The notes under the pieces: model-generated
What the model was told of the DNA's origin: nothing
Databases searched by the model: none
The model's input: only the letters and a program-made list of their open reading frames with translations
Made by a program: the position numbers and the translations under genes
Source of the DNA: Pedobacter arcticus A12
GTDB lineage: Bacteria; Bacteroidota; Bacteroidia; Sphingobacteriales; Sphingobacteriaceae
Direction: 5' to 3'
NCBI RefSeq assembly: GCF_000302595.1
Contig: NZ_JH947127.1
Span: forward strand, 62,001 to 126,000
DNA length: 64,000 nt
Shown: positions 8,650-16,659 of the stretch, piece after piece
Numbering within the stretch: the first letter of the stretch is position 1
Layout of the letters: the number at the start of each line of letters is the position of its first letter

Positions 8650-9168
8650 ATGAAATTATTAGTAATTACCTTATTAACAATATTCACACTGCCGGCGTTT
8701 TGTTTCCAAAACTCAGATAGCTTGGCTTATCAGTTACAGCGGAATAAAATAAATGGCATGCTGGATTCGCGGGTTGCCAAGTTTGGACAGTTTACCGAAA
8801 GCCTTAACCAAAAAACTGGCATTTTTGGTTTCAAAACAAAAAAAGACATGCAAAAAAGCATGGATATTTTGAAACAGATTATAGAAACGGATAATGCTAT
8901 TTTAAAAGAGACCAAAACATTGTTGGATTTTAAAACCTACCAGCAAGAAAAAGTTGTATCAGAATCCAAAGAGTCTGAAGGTAGAAACATTGGCTATATG
9001 CGTACCATCAATAAACTGCAAACACAAAACGACACCTTAAACAAAGATATACAGGAGTTTAAACACGGAAAAAGGTTTTATCAGCTTGTGTCCTTCGCAC
9101 TAGCCTTAGCTATCATTGGTTTAGCTCTGTTTGTGTTCCGTAAAATTTCGGCTAAATCAAGGCTATAA
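8650..9168 (+). CDS. Membrane-anchored coiled-coil protein of unknown function
   Basis: 172 residues: an N-terminal signal peptide (LLVITLLTIFTLPAFC, cleavage around residue 19), a long, mostly helical, lysine/glutamate/glutamine-rich middle (residues 25-140) likely to form a coiled coil, then one hydrophobic segment (YQLVSFALALAIIGLALFVF, about 145-165) and a short basic tail. Topology: bulk in the periplasm, C-terminus in the cytoplasm. No family recognised. It lies 71 bp after the SAM-hydrolase gene and 74 bp before the ABC exporter, on the same strand. Confidence 0.75.
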   Translation: MKLLVITLLTIFTLPAFCFQNSDSLAYQLQRNKINGMLDSRVAKFGQFTESLNQKTGIFGFKTKKDMQKSMDILKQIIETDNAILKETKTLLDFKTYQQEKVVSESKESEGRNIGYMRTINKLQTQNDTLNKDIQEFKHGKRFYQLVSFALALAIIGLALFVFRKISAKSRL

Positions 9169-9182
9169 CTCAAATTATATCT

Positions 9183-9190
9183 TAGTTTTG
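9183..9190 (+). promoter_or_regulatory. Possible -7 box (TAnnTTTG) before the ABC exporter
   Basis: TAGTTTTG matches the Bacteroidota -7 element 52 bp upstream of the exporter start. No convincing TTTG is seen about 20 bp further upstream, so support is partial. Confidence 0.35.
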
Positions 9191-9242
9191 CAGCCATTGT
9201 TTTTGGGAGAGCGTTTTTCCCTATTTACATAACACCCTATAA

Positions 9243-11072
9243 ATGGCCAGAAACGGATTAAACAGCAGCTCCACTCCTGCTCAAGAGTTTACAAAATCAA
9301 AAATCAATAAAGAAAACATCCAGAAAATAAGTGCTTTACTAGCGTACATAAAGCCGTATAAAAGCAAATTTATGTTTGGGATGGTGTTTTTGCTATTATC
9401 AAGCGTTGTGGGCCTCGCTTTCCCAGCTATTATACAGGTGATGGTTGATGTAGCAACAGATAAAGCCCCCAAATATGGCTTACCCAACTCTATCAATCAA
9501 ATTGGTTTAATTGCGTTTGGCATCTTGTTTATTCAAGCTGTTGTGTCTTTTTTTAGGATTAGGCTATTTGTGGAGGTTGCTGAAAAAGCACTGGCAGATA
9601 TTAGAAGAGATACCTATTTTAGGATGATTACTTTACCAATGAACTTTTTCGCAAATCGTAGAGTTGGAGAACTTAATAGTAGAATATCCTCCGACTTATC
9701 GCAGATACAAGATACTTTGACCACCACTTTAGCAGAGATGATTCGCCAAGTTATTTTATTGGTTGGTGGTATCGCAATCTTGGTTTACGTATCTGGCAAA
9801 TTAACTTTATTTTTATTAGCCATAATGCCAGTTGTTGTAGTGGCTGGTATTTTCTTTGGGAAAGCTTTGCGCAAGATTTCAAGAGATGCACAGGATAAAT
9901 TAGCAGAATCAAATACCATTGTTGAAGAAACTTTACAGGGAATATCAAACGTAAAAGCTTTTGTTAACGAGGCTTTTGAGGCAAGCAGGTACGACAAAAG
10001 CTTACGCGAAGTGGTGAAAATTGCATTGAAAGGCGCCAATTACCGTGGGTTATTTGCTTCCTTTATTGTTTTTTGCCTATTTGGAGCTATCATGGGCGTT
10101 TTATGGTACGGATCATTTCTAGTAAAACAGGGCGATTTATCTGTAGGTGATTTATTAGCTTATATATTCTACTCCTTTTTTGTTGGAGCGGCTATGGGAA
10201 GTTTCCCAGAAATGTACGCCAACGTTCAAAAAGCCATTGGTGCATCGGAAAGAGTACTGGAGATTTTGGATGAAGAACATGAGCCCATTTCAATGGATCC
10301 AAAAAACAATGAAATCAAACATGTTTTAAACGGCGATATCAGTTTCAAAAATGCTTTTTTCAGCTATCCATCTCGTCCGGATATTGCTGTACTAAACGGC
10401 GTTTCTTTTGAAGCCAAAGCAGGAGAAAAAATTGCTATTGTTGGTCCATCTGGTGCTGGAAAATCGACTATTGCTGGCTTAATCTTACGGTTTTACAATT
10501 TACAAAGAGGTTCAATTTTATTTGACGGACATTCCATCGAAGATTTGGCGGTAACCGATATCAGAAATCAGGTTGCCATTGTACCACAAGACGTGATTTT
10601 ATTTGGCGGAACCATCAAAGAAAATATTGCTTACGGAAAGCTCAGCGCAAGCGATAAAGAAATTGAAGAAGCTGCTAAAAAAGCCAATGCACACCAATTT
10701 ATTTCAGGTTTTCCAGAAGGTTACGAAACTGTTGTTGGAGAACGTGGTGTTAAATTATCCGGCGGACAAAGACAGCGAATTGCCATAGCAAGAGCTTTAT
10801 TGAAAGATCCGGTTATTTTAATTCTGGACGAAGCTACCTCGTCTTTAGATTCTGAATCTGAAAAACTGGTACAGGAAGCTTTAGAAGTTTTAATGAAAGA
10901 CAGAACATCTATCATTATCGCTCACCGTCTTTCAACCATTAGAGAAGCCGATAAAATCATCGTTTTAGACCACGGACAGATTGTAGAAAGTGGCACACAC
11001 AAAGAACTATCGCAAATACAAGAAGGTTTATACAAACGCTTGAGTTCTCTGCAATTTGAATATCAAAATTAG
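9243..11072 (+). CDS. ABC exporter, MsbA/lipid-exporter type (fused TM and ATPase)
   Basis: A 609-residue half-transporter with an N-terminal six-helix membrane domain (about residues 40-330) and a C-terminal nucleotide-binding domain. Walker A GPSGAGKST is near residue 402, the signature LSGGQRQR near 505, Walker B LILDEATSSLD near 525, and the H-loop IIAHRLST near 560. It should work as a homodimer in the inner membrane; the closest general type is MsbA/LmrA-like exporters of lipids or drugs, but the substrate cannot be read from sequence. It is followed after 6 bp by a beta-CASP protein, so the two are co-transcribed. Confidence 0.92.
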   Translation: MARNGLNSSSTPAQEFTKSKINKENIQKISALLAYIKPYKSKFMFGMVFLLLSSVVGLAFPAIIQVMVDVATDKAPKYGLPNSINQIGLIAFGILFIQAVVSFFRIRLFVEVAEKALADIRRDTYFRMITLPMNFFANRRVGELNSRISSDLSQIQDTLTTTLAEMIRQVILLVGGIAILVYVSGKLTLFLLAIMPVVVVAGIFFGKALRKISRDAQDKLAESNTIVEETLQGISNVKAFVNEAFEASRYDKSLREVVKIALKGANYRGLFASFIVFCLFGAIMGVLWYGSFLVKQGDLSVGDLLAYIFYSFFVGAAMGSFPEMYANVQKAIGASERVLEILDEEHEPISMDPKNNEIKHVLNGDISFKNAFFSYPSRPDIAVLNGVSFEAKAGEKIAIVGPSGAGKSTIAGLILRFYNLQRGSILFDGHSIEDLAVTDIRNQVAIVPQDVILFGGTIKENIAYGKLSASDKEIEEAAKKANAHQFISGFPEGYETVVGERGVKLSGGQRQRIAIARALLKDPVILILDEATSSLDSESEKLVQEALEVLMKDRTSIIIAHRLSTIREADKIIVLDHGQIVESGTHKELSQIQEGLYKRLSSLQFEYQN

Positions 11073-11078
11073 CGGTAA

Positions 11079-12482
11079 ATGAAATTAACAATTTGGGGCG
11101 CAGCCGAACAGGTGACTGGAAGTATGCACCTGTTAGAAGTTGATAATTACCGTATTCTGGTTGATTGCGGGCTAAATTATGAAGGGGGAATTGAGTTATC
11201 AGCCAATGAAAACTTTCCATTTTCGCCAGCTGACATCGATTTAGTGGTTTTAACCCATGCACATATAGACCACAGTGGCAATATACCCACCTTGATAAAA
11301 AACGGTTTTATGGGTCAGGTTTTATGTACCTATCCCACGGCAGACTTGGTTCAGCTTCTACTTTCTGATTCCGTAAATATTTTTATGCGAAAGCAACAGG
11401 AAAAAAAGCGGAGCAGGGGAAAATTCAAGAAAAACAGATTCATAAATCACAACCAGCCTTTATACCTCCAGAAACATGTAAATGATACCGCGGAAAGAAC
11501 GGTAGCTATTGCTTTCAACAAGCCTTTTAAAATCAATAAAGACATTACGCTAAGGTTGGTTGCTACTGGGCATTTGTTGGGTGCTGCCGCAGCTCATTTT
11601 ACGTTAAACGACCAAGGGACAGAAAAGACGATTGCCTTTACAGGCGATATCGGACGCAAAAATTACCCAGTTTTAAATGATGCAGAGTATCTGCCAGAAA
11701 CTAATTATTTAGTTTGCGAATCAACTTACGGCGGACGCTTCCATACCACCACAGACACTTTACAAAACACATTAATTAAAGTGATTACCGAGGCTTGTAT
11801 TGACCAACCCGGCAGGTTAATTATTCCTGCTTTTAGTGTAGGTAGAACGCAATCTTTGGTGTTTTCGCTAAATAACATTTTCTCAACAGGTCTGCTGCCA
11901 CCTATCCCTGTTTTTGTGGATAGCCCAATGGCCACTACCGCAACAGAAGTTTACAGAAAACACCACAAATACGTAAGCAACGAAGCCAAATCTTTTTATA
12001 AGCAACATGGTAATGAGTACGAATTTGAAAATCTCAACTATGTAAAAGAACTAAAAGAGAGCAAGGAAATATCAAACCACTTTGAGCCTTGTATCATTAT
12101 TTCTTCTGCTGGGATGTTAGAAGGTGGCCGAATTCAGGATCATCTTTTCAGAAATATCGAAAACTTTTATGCTACCCTACTATTTATTGGCTTTTGTGCA
12201 AAAGGCACTTTAGGTCATAAGTTATTACGTGGCGATTCTTTCGTTAACATCAAAGGCAAAGAGCTTTCCGTAATGGCTACCATAAAAAAAACGGATTTAC
12301 TGAGCGGACACGGCGATCATTCCGATATTATGGAATACGTTACAAAAATCCCCAACCGTTCTTTAAAAAGGGTTTTCTTGGTACACGGTGAACCTGAAAG
12401 TATGGAAGCTTTAAAAGTTAACATGGAACTTAACAAACTGGAAGTTACCATTCCACAAAAAGGCGTTTGTTTTGAGCTTTAA
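11079..12482 (+). CDS. Beta-CASP metallo-beta-lactamase protein (RNA-processing type)
   Basis: 467 residues with the metal-binding motif THAHIDHSG near residues 57-65, a further ligand region TGHLLGAAA, FTGDIGR, and the C-terminal SGHGDH motif of the beta-CASP/RMMBL module (VFLVHGEPESMEALK). This layout is that of bacterial YSH1/CPSF-like nucleases, known or predicted to cut RNA; it is not a beta-lactamase. It starts 6 bp after the ABC exporter gene, so the two share a transcript, without an obvious shared pathway. Confidence 0.9.
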   Translation: MKLTIWGAAEQVTGSMHLLEVDNYRILVDCGLNYEGGIELSANENFPFSPADIDLVVLTHAHIDHSGNIPTLIKNGFMGQVLCTYPTADLVQLLLSDSVNIFMRKQQEKKRSRGKFKKNRFINHNQPLYLQKHVNDTAERTVAIAFNKPFKINKDITLRLVATGHLLGAAAAHFTLNDQGTEKTIAFTGDIGRKNYPVLNDAEYLPETNYLVCESTYGGRFHTTTDTLQNTLIKVITEACIDQPGRLIIPAFSVGRTQSLVFSLNNIFSTGLLPPIPVFVDSPMATTATEVYRKHHKYVSNEAKSFYKQHGNEYEFENLNYVKELKESKEISNHFEPCIIISSAGMLEGGRIQDHLFRNIENFYATLLFIGFCAKGTLGHKLLRGDSFVNIKGKELSVMATIKKTDLLSGHGDHSDIMEYVTKIPNRSLKRVFLVHGEPESMEALKVNMELNKLEVTIPQKGVCFEL

Positions 12483-12487
12483 ACAAT

Positions 12488-12506
12488 AGAATATTTAAGA
12501 TATTCT
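12488..12506 (+). terminator. Weak hairpin after the beta-CASP gene
   Basis: The 7-bp perfect stem AGAATAT / ATATTCT with a 5-nt loop is followed by a pyrimidine-rich stretch rather than a clean T run. It is a plausible end for the exporter operon but weak, being all A/T except one pair. Confidence 0.35.
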
Positions 12507-12566
12507 TCTTACAAAAAAACTTTCTCTTAACAAAAATCTAAATTTATCATAGCCAATACATCGTCA

Positions 12567-13589
12567 TTAAGCCACCGGTAAAAACATCTTCAAATCATCT
12601 ACCATTAAAGGTTTATTAAGAAAGCCTTTTACGTTTTCGTACGTAGAAGCTTTAATGCGATCTTGCGGATTGATTGAGGAAGAAACGATAATTACGTTAT
12701 GATTTAATAACAGATTTCTCATTTGACCTAAAAACTCCCAAGCATTCATCTCAGGCATGTTAATATCCAAAAGAATAAGATCTGCTTTGTTTTTTTCTAA
12801 ATATTTCAGCGCTTCTTTTGGGTTATTAAAAGATAAGCGCTCTATATTTCTATTCACTTTCTCAATCATCCTGCTATTAAGCATCGTTACAATAGGTTCA
12901 TCATCTATTAAAATGATGCGTTTGATTTCCCTATCGTCATTTTTATTGAATTCCATTTTCTGATTGTCTGATATTAACTTACTTAATACATGAATTATAT
13001 TATCTAAGATTTCTGCTTGGTTTTGGATATTTTTAAAGAGGTATTTTACCTTTGAATAATCTTCAGAAACTTCGTCATCTAAATCATCAATTAAACTGGA
13101 AAGCCCCAAGATATTAGTTAATGGAGCTCTTAATTTATGTGAAGTGAGGAAAGCATACTCTTGTAGGGTTTTGTTTTTATCTACAAGAGCAACATCTTTA
13201 CTCTTTTTAGAAGATATGTTTCTGATAATAACAGACACACCTAACAACCTATCCCCTAGTCGGACGGGATTAAACTGAAATTCGAGCCATGTGGTGCTAT
13301 TTATGGAAGCATTGAAAAATTCTATTTCCTCGGCATGCGCCTTCTTCTCTATCGCAACTTTAAAACTTTTAACGAATTTCTTTTTATACTCATCAGGAAT
13401 ATAATCCAAAATATTTGTATTTTGAGCTAAGACAGCAAGCGTTTGTTTAGTGTAAACTTTTTGAATGCTTTTGTTAAAGAAAAGAATTTTATAGTCGGGG
13501 CTAATTAATATATAATACTCACTAACCGCACTATCTAGAACAGCTTTAAGTTCTACTACGGTTAATGACATTTCATCGGATTCTTGCAT
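12567..13589 (-). CDS. PAS - histidine phosphoacceptor - receiver protein lacking an ATPase domain
   Basis: 340 residues in three visible parts. Residues 10-130: a PAS sensor fold (YILISPDYKILFFNKSIQKVY ... WLEFQFNPVRLGD). Residues 140-205: a dimerisation/phosphoacceptor segment with SHKLRAPLTNILGL, candidate phosphohistidine H151. Residues 223-340: a receiver domain with DD at 229-230, phosphoacceptor D275 (LLDINMPEMN) and K326 (FLNKP). The HATPase domain expected between H151 and the receiver is absent: only about 20 linker residues join them. It therefore cannot autophosphorylate and may instead relay phosphate, or be regulated by another kinase (inference). No transmembrane segment, so cytoplasmic. 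It is a single gene facing the convergent beta-CASP operon. Confidence 0.85.
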   Translation of the reverse strand: MQESDEMSLTVVELKAVLDSAVSEYYILISPDYKILFFNKSIQKVYTKQTLAVLAQNTNILDYIPDEYKKKFVKSFKVAIEKKAHAEEIEFFNASINSTTWLEFQFNPVRLGDRLLGVSVIIRNISSKKSKDVALVDKNKTLQEYAFLTSHKLRAPLTNILGLSSLIDDLDDEVSEDYSKVKYLFKNIQNQAEILDNIIHVLSKLISDNQKMEFNKNDDREIKRIILIDDEPIVTMLNSRMIEKVNRNIERLSFNNPKEALKYLEKNKADLILLDINMPEMNAWEFLGQMRNLLLNHNVIIVSSSINPQDRIKASTYENVKGFLNKPLMVDDLKMFLPVA

Positions 13590-13718
13590 ATAAAATCGAA
13601 TTCTTAATGGTATCGCTTACTTTCATTTTTAGAATATTTAGGTAGAGGATTGCTCCAAAATTGTTTAATACATTGAAAAATAGCCTAACATAAGCCCAAT
13701 AGTTTTAACGGCATAAAC

Positions 13719-13730
13719 ATTGCATGCAAT
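13719..13730. promoter_or_regulatory. Candidate operator: perfect 12-bp palindrome
   Basis: ATTGCATGCAAT is a perfect palindrome 43 bp upstream of the XRE-type regulator start, followed at once by another TTGCAA half-site. Position and symmetry fit an autoregulatory site for a dimeric HTH protein; no binding evidence. Confidence 0.4.
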
Positions 13731-13773
13731 TGCAAGAAATAGTCTCGACGAATCTAACTATTAAATCATAACA

Positions 13774-14577
13774 ATGCAAGAAATAACGTCAAAAAGAATT
13801 CTAGGAAAAAGGTTAAAATCCTTAAGAGTTCAAGAGCAACTATCTCAGGAAGAGCTTGCTAAGATATTAGAAATTTCAAGAAGCAATTATTCACAGATAG
13901 AGTTAGGAAAGCAATACCCCACATATCAATCGTTAAATTTACTTTGCAAATATTTCGAAAAAGATTATAATTGGATTTTAAATCCCAACGATACGGAAGT
14001 TAAAAGTTTAGTTAAGGTTTCTTTACAAGAAATGATACCAGGTCAGCAGCATAACGTATTTCCTTTTATTGACTTGGTTAGCGCAAACGCTCAAAAAAAA
14101 TACATCAATAAATATAACGACTCCACTTTTATCGAAAAGCTTCCCAAAATATCTTTCCCTATCAACGACTCGGAAACTGAACTAAGAGCTTTTGAAGTCG
14201 GCAAAAATCTTCCAAATTTAAATCTAAAAAAAGGTGACATCGTTATTGGCTCTAAGGTAGCACAGCTTCAGAACATTAACCTAAACTACCTTTATATAAT
14301 TCATAATACCGAAAAACTGCAATTCAGCAGATGTGCATATAACTTAGCAAATGCTCAATTATTACTGATTGACAAATTTAAAAACGAGCAGCTGAACCAA
14401 TCAGAAGTTATTGAATTATGGCAAGTTACCTCCAAATACTCTTCGAACTTTGCTGTAGAAGAGCAACAGCTAGAACTACAGACTGAAAAATTTGAGCATA
14501 TCTTAAATGATCTGAGAAACGAGATTATCCAACTAATTGCGCTTCATCCCAAAAAAAATGGAGTACATCAAACTTAA
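13774..14577 (+). CDS. XRE-family regulator with a degenerate S24/LexA-like domain
   Basis: 267 residues. Residues 8-67 form a Cro/CI-type helix-turn-helix (LRVQEQLSQEELAKILEISRSNYSQIELGK). The region 95-215 aligns by eye with the LexA-like half of the regulator at 20808 (LVSANAQKKYINKY versus PVKASAGYLNGY; ELRAFEVGKNLPNLNLKKGD versus TYRAFEIKGDSMLPLPSGS), but the Ala-Gly cleavage pair, the catalytic serine of GDSM and the lysine are all replaced. So it should be a DNA-binding protein that does not self-cleave. The C-terminal ~50 residues (EEQQLELQTEKFEHIL...) are likely coiled coil. A perfect palindrome upstream may be its own operator. Confidence 0.85.
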   Translation: MQEITSKRILGKRLKSLRVQEQLSQEELAKILEISRSNYSQIELGKQYPTYQSLNLLCKYFEKDYNWILNPNDTEVKSLVKVSLQEMIPGQQHNVFPFIDLVSANAQKKYINKYNDSTFIEKLPKISFPINDSETELRAFEVGKNLPNLNLKKGDIVIGSKVAQLQNINLNYLYIIHNTEKLQFSRCAYNLANAQLLLIDKFKNEQLNQSEVIELWQVTSKYSSNFAVEEQQLELQTEKFEHILNDLRNEIIQLIALHPKKNGVHQT

Positions 14578-14663
14578 TCGTCTGTATTAACCAGCTAATA
14601 ACATATTTACTACCTAAACAATTATCAATAATTGCTTTTATATAAATTCCAGAACCGAACAGC

Positions 14664-15665
14664 ATGACAAAAAATACTGGTTTAACAAGATTTACTAATC
14701 AGCTCAACAGCTTAAAAAACCTCCTATCATTGGCTAAAGAAGCACAGAACCCAGCGCTTACTTTTTATAGTTCAAATGCTCGGCAAATTCTTTTTTATTT
14801 AGAAGCGCTATCTCGCATATACAAAGAAATACACAATGAGAAACTATTTAAGGGTTTTAAAAACGACTTTAAAAGCTTGGAAGACCAGCTCGGAAAAATA
14901 GATTATTTTGATGCTTATTATAAAGAATTAGCTGTGTTGCCCAGTTTCCCGAAAAAGATCAGTGAGCATTTACGCGTCAATTACCAGCAGGAGCTACAAA
15001 AACTCGGGAATTTATTAGTTGCTAACAGATGGCTGGACAACAAACTGGTGGAGATAAATGAAGAATTGATAAAAGCAGATTGGCTAAGCCCTGATGACGA
15101 CCGCAAAGCGGTTGCCAAAACTATTGCAAAAGAAATCAAAAGCATCGAAAAAGATTATAAAACCGGAGAATTAAACTTTAAAGATCTAGAACATGGTGTG
15201 CATGAGTTTAGACGGCAGATTCGCTGGATTAGTATTTACGCACAAGCACTAGACGGTTTAATCCAACTGAAACCAGATGATTTATCACAAAAACTAAGCG
15301 TTTACCTAACGAAAGATATCATAGAAAGTAAGTTTAATGTAATGCCTTCTTCTAAAAACCTTACTGAAACCATTAACATATCACAAGCTGCATTTTATGC
15401 TTTAAGCTGGATGATTGCAAAAAGTGGAGATTTAAAAGACGAGGGCTTAAAGCTGATTTGCGTAGAAGAGTGTATGAAAGCGATAAACTTTTTGCCCGAA
15501 TTAGAAATAGAAGCCAAAGCAAAACGACTGTTGCCCGATCTAAAAGTCACGCCGAAAGAGATTAAAGCCGAAATGAAGGTTTTAGCGGATCAGTTTCTTA
15601 CCCAACACCGTGTTTTAGATATCTTGAGAGATGATTTAAAAGCTGTTTATAAAGACCAAAACTAA
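14664..15665 (+). CDS. Helical protein, possibly CHAD-like
   Basis: 333 residues, almost entirely alpha-helical and rich in Lys/Glu, without signal peptide or membrane segment. The best motif is VHEFRRQIRWISIYAQAL at about residue 175, which resembles the CHAD-domain core (H..R...RR......L) that binds polyphosphate; the N-terminal half has a similar but histidine-less helix (NARQILFYLEALSRIY). On that weak basis CHAD-like is suggested; an unrelated helical family is equally possible. It lies 86 bp after the XRE regulator on the same strand and may be co-expressed. Confidence 0.7.
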   Translation: MTKNTGLTRFTNQLNSLKNLLSLAKEAQNPALTFYSSNARQILFYLEALSRIYKEIHNEKLFKGFKNDFKSLEDQLGKIDYFDAYYKELAVLPSFPKKISEHLRVNYQQELQKLGNLLVANRWLDNKLVEINEELIKADWLSPDDDRKAVAKTIAKEIKSIEKDYKTGELNFKDLEHGVHEFRRQIRWISIYAQALDGLIQLKPDDLSQKLSVYLTKDIIESKFNVMPSSKNLTETINISQAAFYALSWMIAKSGDLKDEGLKLICVEECMKAINFLPELEIEAKAKRLLPDLKVTPKEIKAEMKVLADQFLTQHRVLDILRDDLKAVYKDQN

Positions 15666-15698
15666 TTAAACCAAAATTGAAAAAACAGTAAATGAACG

Positions 15699-16658
15699 CT
15701 AAAACTTAATCCCCAAAACAAACTCATGAGAACCCGAGGTTATGGTTTTAATAGTCGAAATACTATGATCAAAGGCATAACCTGCATCTAACATTTTATT
15801 GATGCTGAAACCTGCCAAAACAGAAAAAGCATCTTTTTTACGGAACGAACCACCTATCCAAAAATTATTTCTGAAAGCAACTTTAAGATTTAAATCATAC
15901 GAAAGTGGAAAAGGTGCAACGTATTTCGCCATAATGGAGGGCGTAAAAGAAATATCCTCTCCAACAAAAAATCGATATCCTCCGGTTAAAAAATAATGTG
16001 AGACCTCTGCGCTTTTATCCGAAATATCATTGAAAGAAAGTTTTTCTTTAACAACCTGTTGGATGGATCCGCCAAAGAAAAACTGAGAGCCATATAGGTA
16101 AAAACCCAAATTAACATCAGGAGTCCAATTAATAATTTCTCCGTTGGTAACCACAGGGTCATTTGGGTCTTCAAAAACCAAACCTGTTGTGTTTAATCCA
16201 ATCCTACTCATCCCTGCTCCTACTCCAAACGATAAATTTGCAATATCGCCAAGCAACAGATGGTAAGCATACGTTAAATTAGCAGTAGTACGATTGATTG
16301 GTCCTGTATTATCGTTAATAAAACTCAACCCTATTCCGTGGTGATTATCGGACGAGTAGTAAGAATCCTTATCAGATCTGGTATAAGGTTCTTCAATTCC
16401 ATAATCCGCAGAGCCAGCAATTAATGGGCTACCATCTAAATTTAAAGGTATACTTGCGGTAAGATAAGCTGTTTTAGGTGCATCTTTTATCCCAATCCAT
16501 TGGTTTCTAAAACCCATTTTTACGTTCACCGCCTTGTACATCCCGGTTAATGCCGGATTAATGATTTCCATATTTTGCAAATACTGCGTATAATATGGTC
16601 TCTGTTGTGCAAATATGGAGTTTGCGAGGAGCAAAAAAAGAAGCGTAAATCTTTTCAT
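15699..16658 (-). CDS. PorP/SprF-type T9SS outer-membrane protein
   Basis: 319 residues with a signal peptide (cleavage near SIFAQ-Q at 18) and the family start YYTQYLQNMEIINPALTGMY, FRNQWIGIKDAPKTAYLTASIPL. The rest is a 14-strand-like barrel ending in HEFVLGIKF. In Bacteroidota, PorP/SprF proteins are usually encoded next to large type-B cargo proteins, bind their C-terminal domains after T9SS export and hold them on the surface (family knowledge). Here the partner gene ends 1 bp before this start on the same strand, so the pair is translationally linked. Not to be confused with the essential PorP of the core machinery, which sits with porKLMN. Confidence 0.92.
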   Translation of the reverse strand: MKRFTLLFLLLANSIFAQQRPYYTQYLQNMEIINPALTGMYKAVNVKMGFRNQWIGIKDAPKTAYLTASIPLNLDGSPLIAGSADYGIEEPYTRSDKDSYYSSDNHHGIGLSFINDNTGPINRTTANLTYAYHLLLGDIANLSFGVGAGMSRIGLNTTGLVFEDPNDPVVTNGEIINWTPDVNLGFYLYGSQFFFGGSIQQVVKEKLSFNDISDKSAEVSHYFLTGGYRFFVGEDISFTPSIMAKYVAPFPLSYDLNLKVAFRNNFWIGGSFRKKDAFSVLAGFSINKMLDAGYAFDHSISTIKTITSGSHEFVLGIKF

Positions 16659-16659
16659 T

